Both the position numbers and the translations under genes were made by a program. A DNA stretch of 49,237 nt from Caulobacter sp. (GTDB taxonomy: Bacteria > Pseudomonadota > Alphaproteobacteria > Caulobacterales > Caulobacteraceae). Every line of letters starts with the position of its first letter. The first letter of the stretch is position 1. The notes below the pieces were generated by a model. The model was not told the DNA's origin and searched no databases. It saw only the letters and a program-made list of their open reading frames with translations. Below are positions 34,488 through 43,050 of the stretch, in pieces. The stretch is from assembly GCA_019636175.1 (NCBI GenBank), contig JAHBYC010000022.1:1-49237 (forward strand), in the 5' to 3' direction.

Positions 34488-35087
34488 CTATTTCCGTATC
34501 GGCAGGAAGGGGATCATCCGGGCGAATTCCGGGTCCTTGTCGATGAACTGATGCTTCAGCGCGCCAAGGATGTGCAGCGGGAACAGGCCATAGATCATGA
34601 TCTTGGCGGCCAGCTTGTGGATGGTCTCGAAGGTCTCATGGGTGGCCCGCATCTGGTCCTTCGGCAGATCGCTGAGGAAGCCGATGGCCGGCCAGTCGAA
34701 CAGGCCGAACATGTGGATTGGATAGACCTTGATCAGCGGCGTCGCCGAAACCATCAGCCATCCCGTCAGCGGGATGCCGATCATCGCCACATAGAATCCC
34801 CAGTGGACGATCTTCGCCAGCCAGACCTCCCAGACCTTGAGATCGGGCGACAGCGGCGGCGGCCTGTTGAGAAACCGCCAGGCGAGGCGCAGCAGGCTGA
34901 GCACCAGGATGCTGATGCCGAGGGTCTTGTGCCACTGCATGATCGGCATCTTGGCCGCGCCATGCAGGTCTTCGGCCTGCCAGGCCAGCCAGACGTTGGC
35001 GATGATCAGCCCGGCGATCAGCCAGTGCAGCAACATGGCGACAGCCGAATAGCGGCTGCGGTCGGCGGGCGTGTCCAGGCTGCTCAC
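34488..35087 (-). CDS. Cytochrome b561
   Basis: A 199-residue diheme b-type cytochrome with four membrane helices. It begins SRYSAVAMLLHWLIAGLIIANV, with the first conserved His in LLHW. It continues with MPIMQWHKTLGISILVLSLLRLAWR, WGFYVAMIGIPLTGWLMVSA and a final HKLAAKIMIYGLFPLHILGALKHQFIDKD holding the partner histidines. It is sandwiched between two YceI genes, with a 2-bp gap to one and a 4-bp overlap with the other. That suggests a common role in quinone or isoprenoid-linked electron transfer. Confidence 0.92.
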   Translation of the reverse strand: MSSLDTPADRSRYSAVAMLLHWLIAGLIIANVWLAWQAEDLHGAAKMPIMQWHKTLGISILVLSLLRLAWRFLNRPPPLSPDLKVWEVWLAKIVHWGFYVAMIGIPLTGWLMVSATPLIKVYPIHMFGLFDWPAIGFLSDLPKDQMRATHETFETIHKLAAKIMIYGLFPLHILGALKHQFIDKDPEFARMIPFLPIRK

Positions 35088-35671
35088 TTGCGGGTGAACT
35101 CCACTTCGATGACCAGCTCGATGTCGTCGGCGACGAAGCTGGACAGGTTGGACGAACCGAAATCGGACCGCCGGAACTGGCCGGTCGCGGAGAAACCGGT
35201 GCGCGAGCCAAGCACGCTGGTCGCATAGCCGCGATAGACCACCTGGAGGGTTACCGGATGGGTCTGGCCCCGGAACGTCAGGTCGCCGGTGAGGGTTCCG
35301 CGATCCCCCTCGCGCGTCAAGCCGGTGGAAACGAAGGTGGCGGTGGGGTGGTCGTCGGCGTCGAGGAATTCCTTGGCGAACTTGGCGCTGATCTTCGGAT
35401 CGCCGACATCAAGGCTGTTCAGGTCGATGGCGGCGCTGACCTTCGCGGCCTCCGGGGCGTCAGGATTGAAGTCATAGCTGGCGTCAAAGCTGTTGAAGCG
35501 CATGGTGTAGGCGGTCAGGCCCATGTGCTGAACCCTGGCGATCAGCGAGCCATGGGTCTTGTCCAGTTGCCAGGTTCCGGCCGGCATCTTCGCGGGATCG
35601 GTGTTGGGCGCGGCCGCGGCGGGGCCGGCGATGAGGAGAAGCGCCGCGAAGGCGGCGAGCAGGCGGGACAT
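35084..35671 (-). CDS. YceI family protein (copy 2)
   Basis: A 195-residue periplasmic lipocalin-like protein. The signal peptide is MSRLLAAFAALLLIAGPAAAAP. The YceI pattern follows: GTWQLDKTHGSLIARVQHMGLTAY, FNSFDASYDFNPDAPEAAKV, KEFLDADDHPTATFVST, DLTFRGQTHPVTLQVVY and FSATGQFRRSDFGSSNLSSF. The ATG at 35671 has GGAG 8 nt upstream; an in-frame ATG four codons earlier is less likely. It is first of a yceI-cybB-yceI-sua5 operon and overlaps the cytochrome gene by 4 bp. Confidence 0.93.
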   Translation of the reverse strand: MSRLLAAFAALLLIAGPAAAAPNTDPAKMPAGTWQLDKTHGSLIARVQHMGLTAYTMRFNSFDASYDFNPDAPEAAKVSAAIDLNSLDVGDPKISAKFAKEFLDADDHPTATFVSTGLTREGDRGTLTGDLTFRGQTHPVTLQVVYRGYATSVLGSRTGFSATGQFRRSDFGSSNLSSFVADDIELVIEVEFTRK

Positions 35672-35802
35672 GATGCGCTCCAACTGTGACTGATCCTGTT
35701 ACCGCAGATAGGCGCCGTCTCGGCAAAAAACAGCCCGTCGGGTGATTTTGTCCAGACCGCCGCCGGTCTAGTTAGACCCTTGCGCTCGATGAGGACCATT
35801 CC

Positions 35803-37491
35803 ATGACCTACCAGCCCCCGCTTCGCGATCTTGCCCTGGCGCTCAAGGCAGCCGGCTTCGAGCGACTGTCGGCGGCCTATCCCGAGGCCGATGCGGCCAC
35901 GGTCGCGGCGGTGCTGGAGGGCGCGGGCGCCTTCGCCGCCGAGGTGGTCGCCCCGTTGAACCGGCCAGGCGATCTGGCCGGCGCGACCTACGCCAATGGC
36001 GTGGTCACCGCCGCCCCCGGCTATGCCGATGCCCTGAGGCAGTTTGCGCAAGGCGGCTGGAACAGCCTTTCGGCCGAACCGGACCATGGCGGACAGGGCC
36101 TGCCCAAGGCGCTGGAAATCGCCGTGTTCGAGATGTTCAACGCCGCCAGCCTGGCGTTCGGCCTCTGCCCGATCCTGACCCAAGGCGCGATCGAGGCGAT
36201 CGCCGCCCACGGCACAGCGCGACAGAAGGCGCTGTATCTGCCGCGCATGGTCAGTGGCGAATGGACCGGCACGATGAATCTGACCGAGCCGCAGGCCGGC
36301 TCCGACCTCGCCGCCCTGACCACGCGCGCCGAACCCGACGGCGAGGGCGGATGGCGGCTGACCGGCCAGAAGATCTTCATCACCTGGGGCGACCACGACG
36401 CCGCGGACAACATCGTTCATCTGGTGCTGGCCCGCACCCCGAACGCCCCGGCCGGGGTCAAGGGGATCTCGCTGTTCCTGGCCCCCAAGCGGCTGCTCGA
36501 CGACAATGGCGAGCCCGGACCCGCCAACGACCTGCGCCCCGCCGGGATCGAGCACAAGCTGGGCATCCACGCCTCACCCACCTGCGTCATGGCCTTCGAA
36601 GGCGCCAGGGCCGAGCTGGTCGGCGTCGAGGGCCAGGGCCTGGCCCATATGTTCACCATGATGAACGCCGCCCGCCTGCAGGTGGGAACCCAGGGCGTGG
36701 CCATCGCCGAACGCGCCTATCAACAGGCCCTCGCCTTTTCCCATGAGCGCAAGCAGAGCCGGTCGGCCTGGACCGGCGAGAGCCCGGCGCCGTTGTGGGA
36801 TCTGCCCGACGTGCGCCGCACCCTGATGCTGATCAAGGCGAAGACCGCCGCCGCGCGGGGCGTCTGCCTGGCCACGGCGGTGGCGGCCGACCTCGCGCGC
36901 CACGGCGATGTCGAGGCGAAACTGCGCGAGGAGCTGCTGACCCCGATCGCCAAGGGCTGGTCGACCGATGTCGGGGTCTGGGCGGCGTCGGAGGCGCTGC
37001 AGGTGCACGGCGGCATGGGCTTTGTCGAGGAGACGGGCGCGGCCCAGCACTATCGCGATTGCCGCATCCTGCCGATCTATGAGGGGACCAACGGGATCCA
37101 GGCCATAGACCTGATCGGCCGCAAACTGACCCTGGCCGACGGCAGCGCCTTCGCCGGCCTGATCGGCGACATGCGCCAGACCGCGGCGGCTCTGGACGGC
37201 GATCTTCACCTGGTCGGCGTCCGGCTCGGCGAAGCGGTGACGACGATGGAAACAGCGGGCGCATGGCTGGCCGAGCGCCGGGGGACGCCGGACGCCCTGG
37301 CCGGAGCGACGGCCTTCCTGCGGCTGTGCGGCGAGACGGTCGGGGGATGGATGCTGGCGCGCCAGGCGCAGCTGGACGCGCGAATGACGCCCCTGGCCGC
37401 CCTCTATGCAGGCCAGGTGCTCAGCGGCGTTCCCGGCCAGGCGGCGGCGGTCACCCAGGGCGCCGGGCCGCTGGAGGCGTTCGAAGGCTAG
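35803..37491 (+). CDS. Acyl-CoA dehydrogenase, DmdC-like
   Basis: A 562-residue acyl-CoA dehydrogenase with the long form seen in DmdC (3-methylmercaptopropionyl-CoA dehydrogenase) and relatives. Features are [79 protein letters not shown] and the catalytic-type Glu in [21 protein letters not shown], then a helical C-terminal domain of about 130 residues. The substrate is not proven; close paralogs are common in Caulobacterales and several act on other acyl-CoAs. ETF (10014-11692) would accept its electrons. The ATG is preceded by GAGGACC. Confidence 0.9.
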   Translation: MTYQPPLRDLALALKAAGFERLSAAYPEADAATVAAVLEGAGAFAAEVVAPLNRPGDLAGATYANGVVTAAPGYADALRQFAQGGWNSLSAEPDHGGQGLPKALEIAVFEMFNAASLAFGLCPILTQGAIEAIAAHGTARQKALYLPRMVSGEWTGTMNLTEPQAGSDLAALTTRAEPDGEGGWRLTGQKIFITWGDHDAADNIVHLVLARTPNAPAGVKGISLFLAPKRLLDDNGEPGPANDLRPAGIEHKLGIHASPTCVMAFEGARAELVGVEGQGLAHMFTMMNAARLQVGTQGVAIAERAYQQALAFSHERKQSRSAWTGESPAPLWDLPDVRRTLMLIKAKTAAARGVCLATAVAADLARHGDVEAKLREELLTPIAKGWSTDVGVWAASEALQVHGGMGFVEETGAAQHYRDCRILPIYEGTNGIQAIDLIGRKLTLADGSAFAGLIGDMRQTAAALDGDLHLVGVRLGEAVTTMETAGAWLAERRGTPDALAGATAFLRLCGETVGGWMLARQAQLDARMTPLAALYAGQVLSGVPGQAAAVTQGAGPLEAFEG

Positions 37492-37496
37492 ATTTG

Positions 37497-37640
37497 ACTT
37501 CCCTCCCCTTCATGAGGAGGGCGAGATCGGGAAGCGATCAAAGGCTAGGGATGTCAAGCAAACGGCGAGGGCGGAAACTTCCCCACCCTCGCCGCGCTAT
37601 GCGCGTCTTCCCTCCCCATAAAGGGAGGGAGGCGTCGTTG
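37497..37640. repeat. Intergenic repeat with three nested hairpins
   Basis: Fills the 156-bp gap between two convergent genes. A cttccctcccc block occurs twice in direct order (near 37498 and 37607). Three hairpins are visible: cctccccttcatgaggagg (near 37503-37521), ggcgaggg (37564-37571) / ccctcgcc (37586-37593), and tccctccc-cataaa-gggaggga (about 37609-37630). It resembles the element at 11769-12004 in its polypyrimidine CCTCCCC arms, but is not an obvious copy. It may serve as a terminator for both genes. Confidence 0.5.
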
Positions 37641-37647
37641 ACTGACC

Positions 37648-38130
37648 CTAAAGCTGGGCCAGCATGTAGTCGGCGGCGCTGACCTTGAACTCGCCGCCCT
37701 GCTCGACATTGAGGCTCTCGACGACGCCGTCCTTGACGACCATCGAGTAGCGCTGGCTGCGCTTGCCCATGCCGAACTTGCTGCCGTCCATCTCCAGGCC
37801 GATGGCGCTGGTGAAGTCGCCGTTGCCGTCGGCCAGCATGATGATGTCGTCGCCGACGTCCTGATCAGCGCCCCAGGCCTTCATCACGAAGACGTCGTTG
37901 ACCGACAGGCAGGCGATCGTGTCCACGCCCTTGGCGCGGAATTCCCCGGCGTGCTGCTTGAAGCCGGGCACGTGCTTGGCCGAGCAGGTCGGGGTGAAGG
38001 CGCCCGGGACGGCGAACAGGGCGACGGTCTTGCCCTTGAACAGCTCGTCGGTGGTGATCGGGCGCGGGCCTTCCGGACCGTTGGTCATGAAGGTGGCGTC
38101 CGGCAGCTTGTCGCCGACTTTGATGGTCAT
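37648..38130 (-). CDS. Peroxiredoxin, Prx5 type
   Basis: A 160-residue thiol peroxidase that reduces hydrogen peroxide and alkyl hydroperoxides. The peroxidatic cysteine is Cys49 in FAVPGAFTPTCSAKHVPGF, the PxxxT/SxxC form of the Prx5 group. The N-terminus TIKVGDKLPDATFM and the middle DTIACLSVNDVFVMKAWG also match. A second Cys in ACLSVND (about residue 74) is near the usual resolving position. The start follows AGGGAGAG. Confidence 0.93.
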   Translation of the reverse strand: MTIKVGDKLPDATFMTNGPEGPRPITTDELFKGKTVALFAVPGAFTPTCSAKHVPGFKQHAGEFRAKGVDTIACLSVNDVFVMKAWGADQDVGDDIIMLADGNGDFTSAIGLEMDGSKFGMGKRSQRYSMVVKDGVVESLNVEQGGEFKVSAADYMLAQL

Positions 38131-38242
38131 GGTGTCTCTCCCTGTCCCGGATTGGGTCTAGGCAAAGGCAAATAGGCCCGACGAGGTTCCACGCCAAGCG
38201 GGGTGACTTGAATTGGCCGCCTTCCCCGCCGATGTTGAGGCC

Positions 38243-38818
38243 ATGGCGACCTCCCCAAACTCCGAATTTCTCGCAGGCCGACTGCTGATCGCCATGCCCG
38301 GCATCGACGACGACCGGTTCGAGCGGGCGGTGATCTACATCTGCGCCCACGACGAGCAGCACGCCATGGGCATCACCCTCAACCGGCCTGTCGACGGGCT
38401 GAGCATGCCTGACCTTCTGACCAAGCTGGGGGTCACGGTGGGCGAGAACAGCCGCGATGACATCGTGCTGATGGGCGGGCCGGTCGAGCGAGAGCGCGGC
38501 TTTGTCCTGCACACCGACGACTACGCCAGTCCGGCCGGCACCCTGCCGGTGGCCGAGGGGCTGTCGCTGACCACCTCGCGAGAGGTGCTGGGCGCCCTGG
38601 CCGCCGACGGTCCCCCGCGCAAGGCCGTGCTGGCGCTCGGCTACGCCGGCTGGGCCGCCGGTCAGCTGGAAGAGGAAATGCGGCAGAACATCTGGCTGGT
38701 CGGAAACCCCGATCCGTCGCTGATCTTCGGCGACGACCACGAGCACAAATGGTCGATGGCATTGGCCGGCCTGGGAATCAGCGCCGATCATCTGTCCAGC
38801 CAGGCCGGACGGGCCTGA
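38243..38818 (+). CDS. YqgE/AlgH family protein
   Basis: A 191-residue protein of the UPF0301 (YqgE/AlgH) family, whose biochemical role is not established. The pattern is EFLAGRLLIAMPGIDDDRFERAVIYICAHDEQHAMGITLNRP, then DDIVLMGGPVERERGFVLH and LALGYAGWAAGQLEEEM. The ATG at 38243 has TTGAGG upstream; the TTG at 38213 would add 10 residues without homology. It is divergent from the peroxiredoxin gene and convergent with GrpB. Confidence 0.93.
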   Translation: MATSPNSEFLAGRLLIAMPGIDDDRFERAVIYICAHDEQHAMGITLNRPVDGLSMPDLLTKLGVTVGENSRDDIVLMGGPVERERGFVLHTDDYASPAGTLPVAEGLSLTTSREVLGALAADGPPRKAVLALGYAGWAAGQLEEEMRQNIWLVGNPDPSLIFGDDHEHKWSMALAGLGISADHLSSQAGRA

Positions 38819-38822
38819 GCGT

Positions 38823-39359
38823 TCAGCTCTGGCGGCGCCAGCTCAGCGCGCGCTGCTCACAGGCCTTGATCCAGTCATTCTTGGCGTCGTTGTAGGCCAG
38901 CGGATCATCGGGATGCAGCCTGGCGGCCTGCTGCTTGATGGTCTGGTAGTCGACCGCCTCGGCCGGATGGGCGCGAAGATAGTCGCGAAACGCCAGATGG
39001 CGCTCGATCTCCGGCGAGCCCCCGGCAAAGATGTGGATATGGGCCAGACGGCGCCCCGATGCCGGGTCCTCCTTCAGGCAGAAGCGACGGCCGGCGATGC
39101 CGTTCTCCCCCCGCCACTGAAAGCCGGCGCCGACAAGGGCCGGCTCCAGGCGATCAACCCGCCCGAGGTCCCGGACGACCGGAAGCAGATCGATCACAGG
39201 CTTGGCCTCGATGCCGGGAATGGCCGTTGAGCCGATGTGATGAACGACAATCAGATTGTCGCCGAGGATATCGGCGAGGAGCGCGGCCTCGGCCGCCGCC
39301 CTGTCGCCCCAGGCCGGGTCAGGGGCGACCAGTTCGACCCGGCGCCGGGGTCCCGTCAC
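38823..39359 (-). CDS. GrpB family protein (UPF0157), GTG start
   Basis: A 178-residue protein of the GrpB/UPF0157 family, a nucleotidyltransferase-like fold with unknown activity. The family pattern is VELVAPDPAWGDRAAAEAALL, VVHHIGSTAIPGIEAKPVIDLLPVV, and a C-terminal LAHIHIFAGGSPEIERHLAFRDYLRAHP. The GSTAIPGI and KPVIDLLP blocks correspond to the nucleotidyltransferase core. It begins with GTG 3 bp after the pdeA stop, so it is probably translated from the pdeA transcript. Confidence 0.9.
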   Translation of the reverse strand: MTGPRRRVELVAPDPAWGDRAAAEAALLADILGDNLIVVHHIGSTAIPGIEAKPVIDLLPVVRDLGRVDRLEPALVGAGFQWRGENGIAGRRFCLKEDPASGRRLAHIHIFAGGSPEIERHLAFRDYLRAHPAEAVDYQTIKQQAARLHPDDPLAYNDAKNDWIKACEQRALSWRRQS

Positions 39360-39362
39360 GCG

Positions 39363-41027
39363 CTAGCCCTGTCGCCGAACCGGCGCCACGCCGTCGACGT
39401 AGCTTTCGTTGAGATAGACCTCGGCCTCCTGGGGCGACAGCGGGGGCGCGTAGCCGAAACCCTGGCCATAGTCGCAGCCCAGCTCCATCAGCTTCTGGGC
39501 CATAAGGGAGTTCTCCACCCCCTCGGCGACCACTTCCAGATCGAGGTCCTGGCCCAGTTTGACGACGGACTGGACGATCTTGGCCGACCCCTCATTGGCC
39601 CCCATGGTGCGGACGAAGTAGCGGTCGATCTTCAGTGTGTCGAAGGGCAGCCGGGTCAGGTAGCTGAGCGAAGAGAAGCCGGTGCCGAAATCGTCGAGCG
39701 CCAGGCCGGCCCCGCCGGCGCGCAGGGCCTTCAGCACCACGGCGGCCCCGTCGGGATCGCGCATGATGTCGCTCTCGGTGATCTCCAGTTTCAGCGCACC
39801 GGGCCGGATGCGGTATTTGGCGATCAGGCCGGCGACATCCTCGACCAGATTGGGCCGGTGAATCTCGCCGGTAGAGAGGTTGACGCTGACTGTCAGCTGC
39901 CAGGCCGGCGGGTGCTTGGCCTGCCATTCCGACAGCTGACGGGCCGAGGCGCGCAGCATTCGCTCGCCCAGCTCTTCCATCAGCCCCATCTCTTCGGCCA
40001 GCGGCAGGAATTCGTCCGGCGGCAGGAGGCCGCGGCGGGGGTGGCGCCAGCGGCATAGCGCCTCGAAGCCGGACAGCTCGCCCGAGCTCAGCCGGACCAC
40101 GGGCTGGTAGAAGGGGCCGATCTCTCCGCGCCCGACCGCGCCGCGCAGGTCCGCCTCGAGGGCCAGTCGCGACAGGCCGTCGCTTTCCATCGCCCGCCCA
40201 TAGGCCGCCCCGCCGCCCCGGCCCGCGGCCTTGGCGCTCTCGACCGCCAGTTCGGCGCGACGCAGAAGCTCGGCCGCATCGGGCGCCGCCTCGCCGCCCT
40301 CGGCCTCGACGGCGCCGACCGCGAGGGTGGGGTGAATGTCGAAACCGGCGATCCGCAGCGGCCGTTCCAGCGCCTCCCGCAGGCGGGTTCCGGCCCCGAC
40401 CGTTCCGGGCGCCAGCACGGCGAACTCGTCCTCGCCGACCCGGGCCATCAGGGATTCCGGCGGGAAGGCCGCCGCCAGCCGAGCGCCCAGGGCCGCGAGG
40501 ACCAGGTCGGCCCGCTCATGGCCGAGCGCCTCGTTCAGGCGACGCAGGCGATCCAGGTCGGCGACGACCAGGGTGAAGGCGCCCGGCGCCTGTAGCCGCT
40601 CACGGGCGCGGGCGACGAAGCTGCGCCGGTCGAGCAGACCGGTCAGGGGATCGGTCTCGGAGGCGGCGAAGGCGGTCTCGGGCGCGACCACGCCGGCCGC
40701 GCGATGACCCTCCTCCAGCCAGACACCGCGCCAGACCCCAATTTCCCCCCCGCGCATCCGCAAACGAAGGGCGATCTCGCTGTGAGGCGGCTGTTCGCGC
40801 AGCAGTTCCTCGGCCAGGGCCCGGTCCTGAGGCAGAACCAGGGCCCGCAGGGCGGCCGAGGAGCATTCAGGCGACAGGGGGCCAAGGCCAAGGGCGCGGG
40901 CAGAGCCGGTCAGTCTGAGGCGGTCTTCGGTGGGCGACCAGGTCCATAGGGCGACGCCTGCCGCGCCCAACGCTTCCAGCGTCAATGCGGCGTCCCAGCC
41001 TCTGCGGTCGGCGTTACCCAGCGCCAT
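39363..41027 (-). CDS. pdeA: c-di-GMP phosphodiesterase PdeA (PAS-GEDEF-EAL)
   Basis: A 554-residue c-di-GMP hydrolase. A PAS-like domain (about 20-115) precedes a degenerate cyclase domain (about 125-275) whose signature reads GEDEF (198-202) instead of GGDEF, and an intact EAL domain (about 285-540). EAL features are FEALCRW (321-327), LEITESD (414-420), DDFGTGFSSLSYL, KIDRYFV and VAEGVE. The C. crescentus PdeA has this same GEDEF variant, which binds GTP and activates the EAL. There the PAS domain recruits the CpdR-ClpXP system and C-terminal RG residues matter for degradation. Here the protein ends RRQG. Nearness to the cox operon supports orthology. Confidence 0.87.
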   Translation of the reverse strand: MALGNADRRGWDAALTLEALGAAGVALWTWSPTEDRLRLTGSARALGLGPLSPECSSAALRALVLPQDRALAEELLREQPPHSEIALRLRMRGGEIGVWRGVWLEEGHRAAGVVAPETAFAASETDPLTGLLDRRSFVARARERLQAPGAFTLVVADLDRLRRLNEALGHERADLVLAALGARLAAAFPPESLMARVGEDEFAVLAPGTVGAGTRLREALERPLRIAGFDIHPTLAVGAVEAEGGEAAPDAAELLRRAELAVESAKAAGRGGGAAYGRAMESDGLSRLALEADLRGAVGRGEIGPFYQPVVRLSSGELSGFEALCRWRHPRRGLLPPDEFLPLAEEMGLMEELGERMLRASARQLSEWQAKHPPAWQLTVSVNLSTGEIHRPNLVEDVAGLIAKYRIRPGALKLEITESDIMRDPDGAAVVLKALRAGGAGLALDDFGTGFSSLSYLTRLPFDTLKIDRYFVRTMGANEGSAKIVQSVVKLGQDLDLEVVAEGVENSLMAQKLMELGCDYGQGFGYAPPLSPQEAEVYLNESYVDGVAPVRRQG

Positions 41028-41127
41028 GCGGCGCGCCCCTTACGTTCAGTGCGGACTACCGATCCGCAAGGCTAAGGTGCTTCGCACCGGATTGGATACC
41101 GGTTTCCGCAATCCCGAGCCGTCGACT

Positions 41128-41727
41128 CTACCTGTCCGGACAATCCCGCGCGCGCTCGCGCGAAAGCAGGCCGAACAGGCGATGGTCTCGCCACTCACCG
41201 TTAATTTTCAGATAAGCCCGGGCAAAACCCTCCTCCACGAACCCGGCCTTGAGCAGCAAGGCGGCCGACGCCTGGTTCGACGGCAGGCAGGCGGCCTCCA
41301 GACGCGACAGGGCCAGGGTGGAGAAGGCGAAGCGGCTGACCGCCCTGACCGCGGCCAGGGTGTGGCCCTGGCGGGCGGTATGGACCCCGCTCCAGTAGCC
41401 GACGGTGGCGGTCTGGGCGACGCCCCGTCGAACGCCCGACAGGGTGATCCCGCCGGTCAGGGCACCGCTCTGGCGTGAGAAGACGAAGAAGGGGTAGGTC
41501 TGGCCCTGCTCCATGTCGCGGCGCCAGGCGTCGAGCCGCCGCCGATAGGCCGACCGGGTCAGGTCGTCACGGTTCCAAACCGGCTCCCAGGGCTGCAGAA
41601 AGTCGCGGGAGGCGGCGCGGACGGCGGCCCATTCGGCATAGTCCGAGGCCTTGGGCGGACGCAGGGTCACGGTCCCGCCGTCAAGACGGTAGGCCGAGTC
41701 CAGCGGGGTCCAGTCAATCAGGGCCAT
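41128..41727 (-). CDS. GNAT family acetyltransferase, RimJ/RimL-like
   Basis: A 199-residue acetyltransferase. It begins with TPLDSAYRLDGGTVTLRPPKASDYAEWAAVRAA, typical of the RimJ/RimL branch that acetylates N-terminal amines of ribosomal proteins or small molecules. It has GGITLSGVRRGVAQTATVGYWSG and the acetyl-CoA region ARQGHTLAAVRAVSRFAF followed by LEAACLPSNQASAALLLKAGFVEEG. No acceptor can be named. A 100-bp gap separates it from pdeA, and it lies about 54 bp after the M16 gene. Confidence 0.9.
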   Translation of the reverse strand: MALIDWTPLDSAYRLDGGTVTLRPPKASDYAEWAAVRAASRDFLQPWEPVWNRDDLTRSAYRRRLDAWRRDMEQGQTYPFFVFSRQSGALTGGITLSGVRRGVAQTATVGYWSGVHTARQGHTLAAVRAVSRFAFSTLALSRLEAACLPSNQASAALLLKAGFVEEGFARAYLKINGEWRDHRLFGLLSRERARDCPDR

Positions 41728-41781
41728 GGCGGCGATACCGTGAAGCCTTGAGCGGGGCCGTCAAGAGGCCACGGCTTGGAC

Positions 41782-43050
41782 CTATCCGGCCTTCAGCGCC
41801 GCCTCGAAGGCGCCGATCGCGCCCGACGCCGACTTCGGTCCCAGCACCGCCCCGGCGGTGAGGCCGGGCGCCAGCAGCCTGGCCCCGACCCTGGCGATAT
41901 CCGCCGGCCCGACGCTGTCGATGGCCTGCGCAAGCTCGGCGGCGGAATAGAGGCGATCGAACAGCAGGGCCTGGCCGGCGCCGGTCTCGGCCCGGGACAG
42001 GGGCTGTTCGCGCGACATGAACAGATGCGCCTTGAGCTGGGCCTTGGCGCGGGCCAGTTCGGCGACCCCAACCTTTGACGTCAGTCCGAGAAGTTCCCGG
42101 GCGCAGACCCGCGCCAGGGTGTCGGCGTCGGCGGCCGCGCAGCCGGCGTAGATCCCCAGGAGGCCGCCCTCGGCATAGGTATCGGACCAAGCGTCGATGG
42201 CGTAGGCCAGACCGAGGGTCTCACGGGCTTCCTGGAAGAGGCGCGAGGACATGCCGCCGCCCAGCATCTCGACGAAGAGCCGCAGGGCGAAATAGTCGTC
42301 GTCGCCGGCGCCAAAGGCCGGCGTCAGCAGCACCAGATGGGCCTGTTCGAGGCGGCGGGTCTTGGTCGCCGCGCCGGCATGGAAGACCGGTGCGAGCGGC
42401 GCCGGGGCGCCGGTGGCGGCCGGCAGATGGCCGAAGGCGGCCTGGGCCAGCGCCAGAAGCTCCTCTTCCCTCACCGCCCCCGCGGCGCTGACGATCAGGC
42501 GGTCGGGGGCGTAGAGGGCCGCGCGCCAGGCCTCCAGCGACCGCGAATCCGCCGGCTTCAGGCTGCGGACCTCGCCCAGGATCGGGCGGCCGTAGGACTG
42601 GCCGGCAAAGGCCGCGCCCTGGGCCAGATCGAAGACAAGGTCGTCCGGGGTGTCGGCGGCCTCGGCGATCTCCTGCGCCACCACGCCCTTCTCCTTGGCC
42701 AGATCGTCGGCGTCGAGGGTCGGGCGCAGCACCAGGTCGGCGAGGATTTCCATGCCCAGCGGCAGGCCGTCGGCGAGCGCCCGGACCTGGAAGCTGGTCC
42801 GCTCATAGCCGGTGGCGGCGTTGACGCTGCCGCCCCGCGATTCGATCGCCTCGACGATCTCCCGCGCCGAACGCTTGCCGGCGCCCTTGAAGACCATGTG
42901 TTCGAGCAGATGCGACCAGCCGGAGCGGGCTACATCCTCGCTGGCGGCGCCACGGCCGGCGACAACCGACAGGGCCAGGGTCTCGAGCCCTGGCATGGGA
43001 TCGCAGATGACCCGCACGCCGTTGGCCAGATGGTGGATCGAGGGGGTCAA
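41782..43050 (-). CDS. M16 family zinc peptidase (processing peptidase-like)
   Basis: A 422-residue protein similar to mitochondrial processing peptidase beta. The inverted zinc motif HLLEH (47-51, in WSHLLEHMVFKGAGKRSA) and a downstream Glu in VVAQEIAEAADTPDD are present, so this is a catalytic M16 subunit. The N-terminus TPSIHHLANGVRVICDPMPG and the second half with SSRLFQEARETLGLAYAIDAW are also typical. There is no signal peptide. It overlaps thrC by 4 bp; thrC-M16 pairs are frequent in alphaproteobacteria. Confidence 0.94.
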   Translation of the reverse strand: MTPSIHHLANGVRVICDPMPGLETLALSVVAGRGAASEDVARSGWSHLLEHMVFKGAGKRSAREIVEAIESRGGSVNAATGYERTSFQVRALADGLPLGMEILADLVLRPTLDADDLAKEKGVVAQEIAEAADTPDDLVFDLAQGAAFAGQSYGRPILGEVRSLKPADSRSLEAWRAALYAPDRLIVSAAGAVREEELLALAQAAFGHLPAATGAPAPLAPVFHAGAATKTRRLEQAHLVLLTPAFGAGDDDYFALRLFVEMLGGGMSSRLFQEARETLGLAYAIDAWSDTYAEGGLLGIYAGCAAADADTLARVCARELLGLTSKVGVAELARAKAQLKAHLFMSREQPLSRAETGAGQALLFDRLYSAAELAQAIDSVGPADIARVGARLLAPGLTAGAVLGPKSASGAIGAFEAALKAG

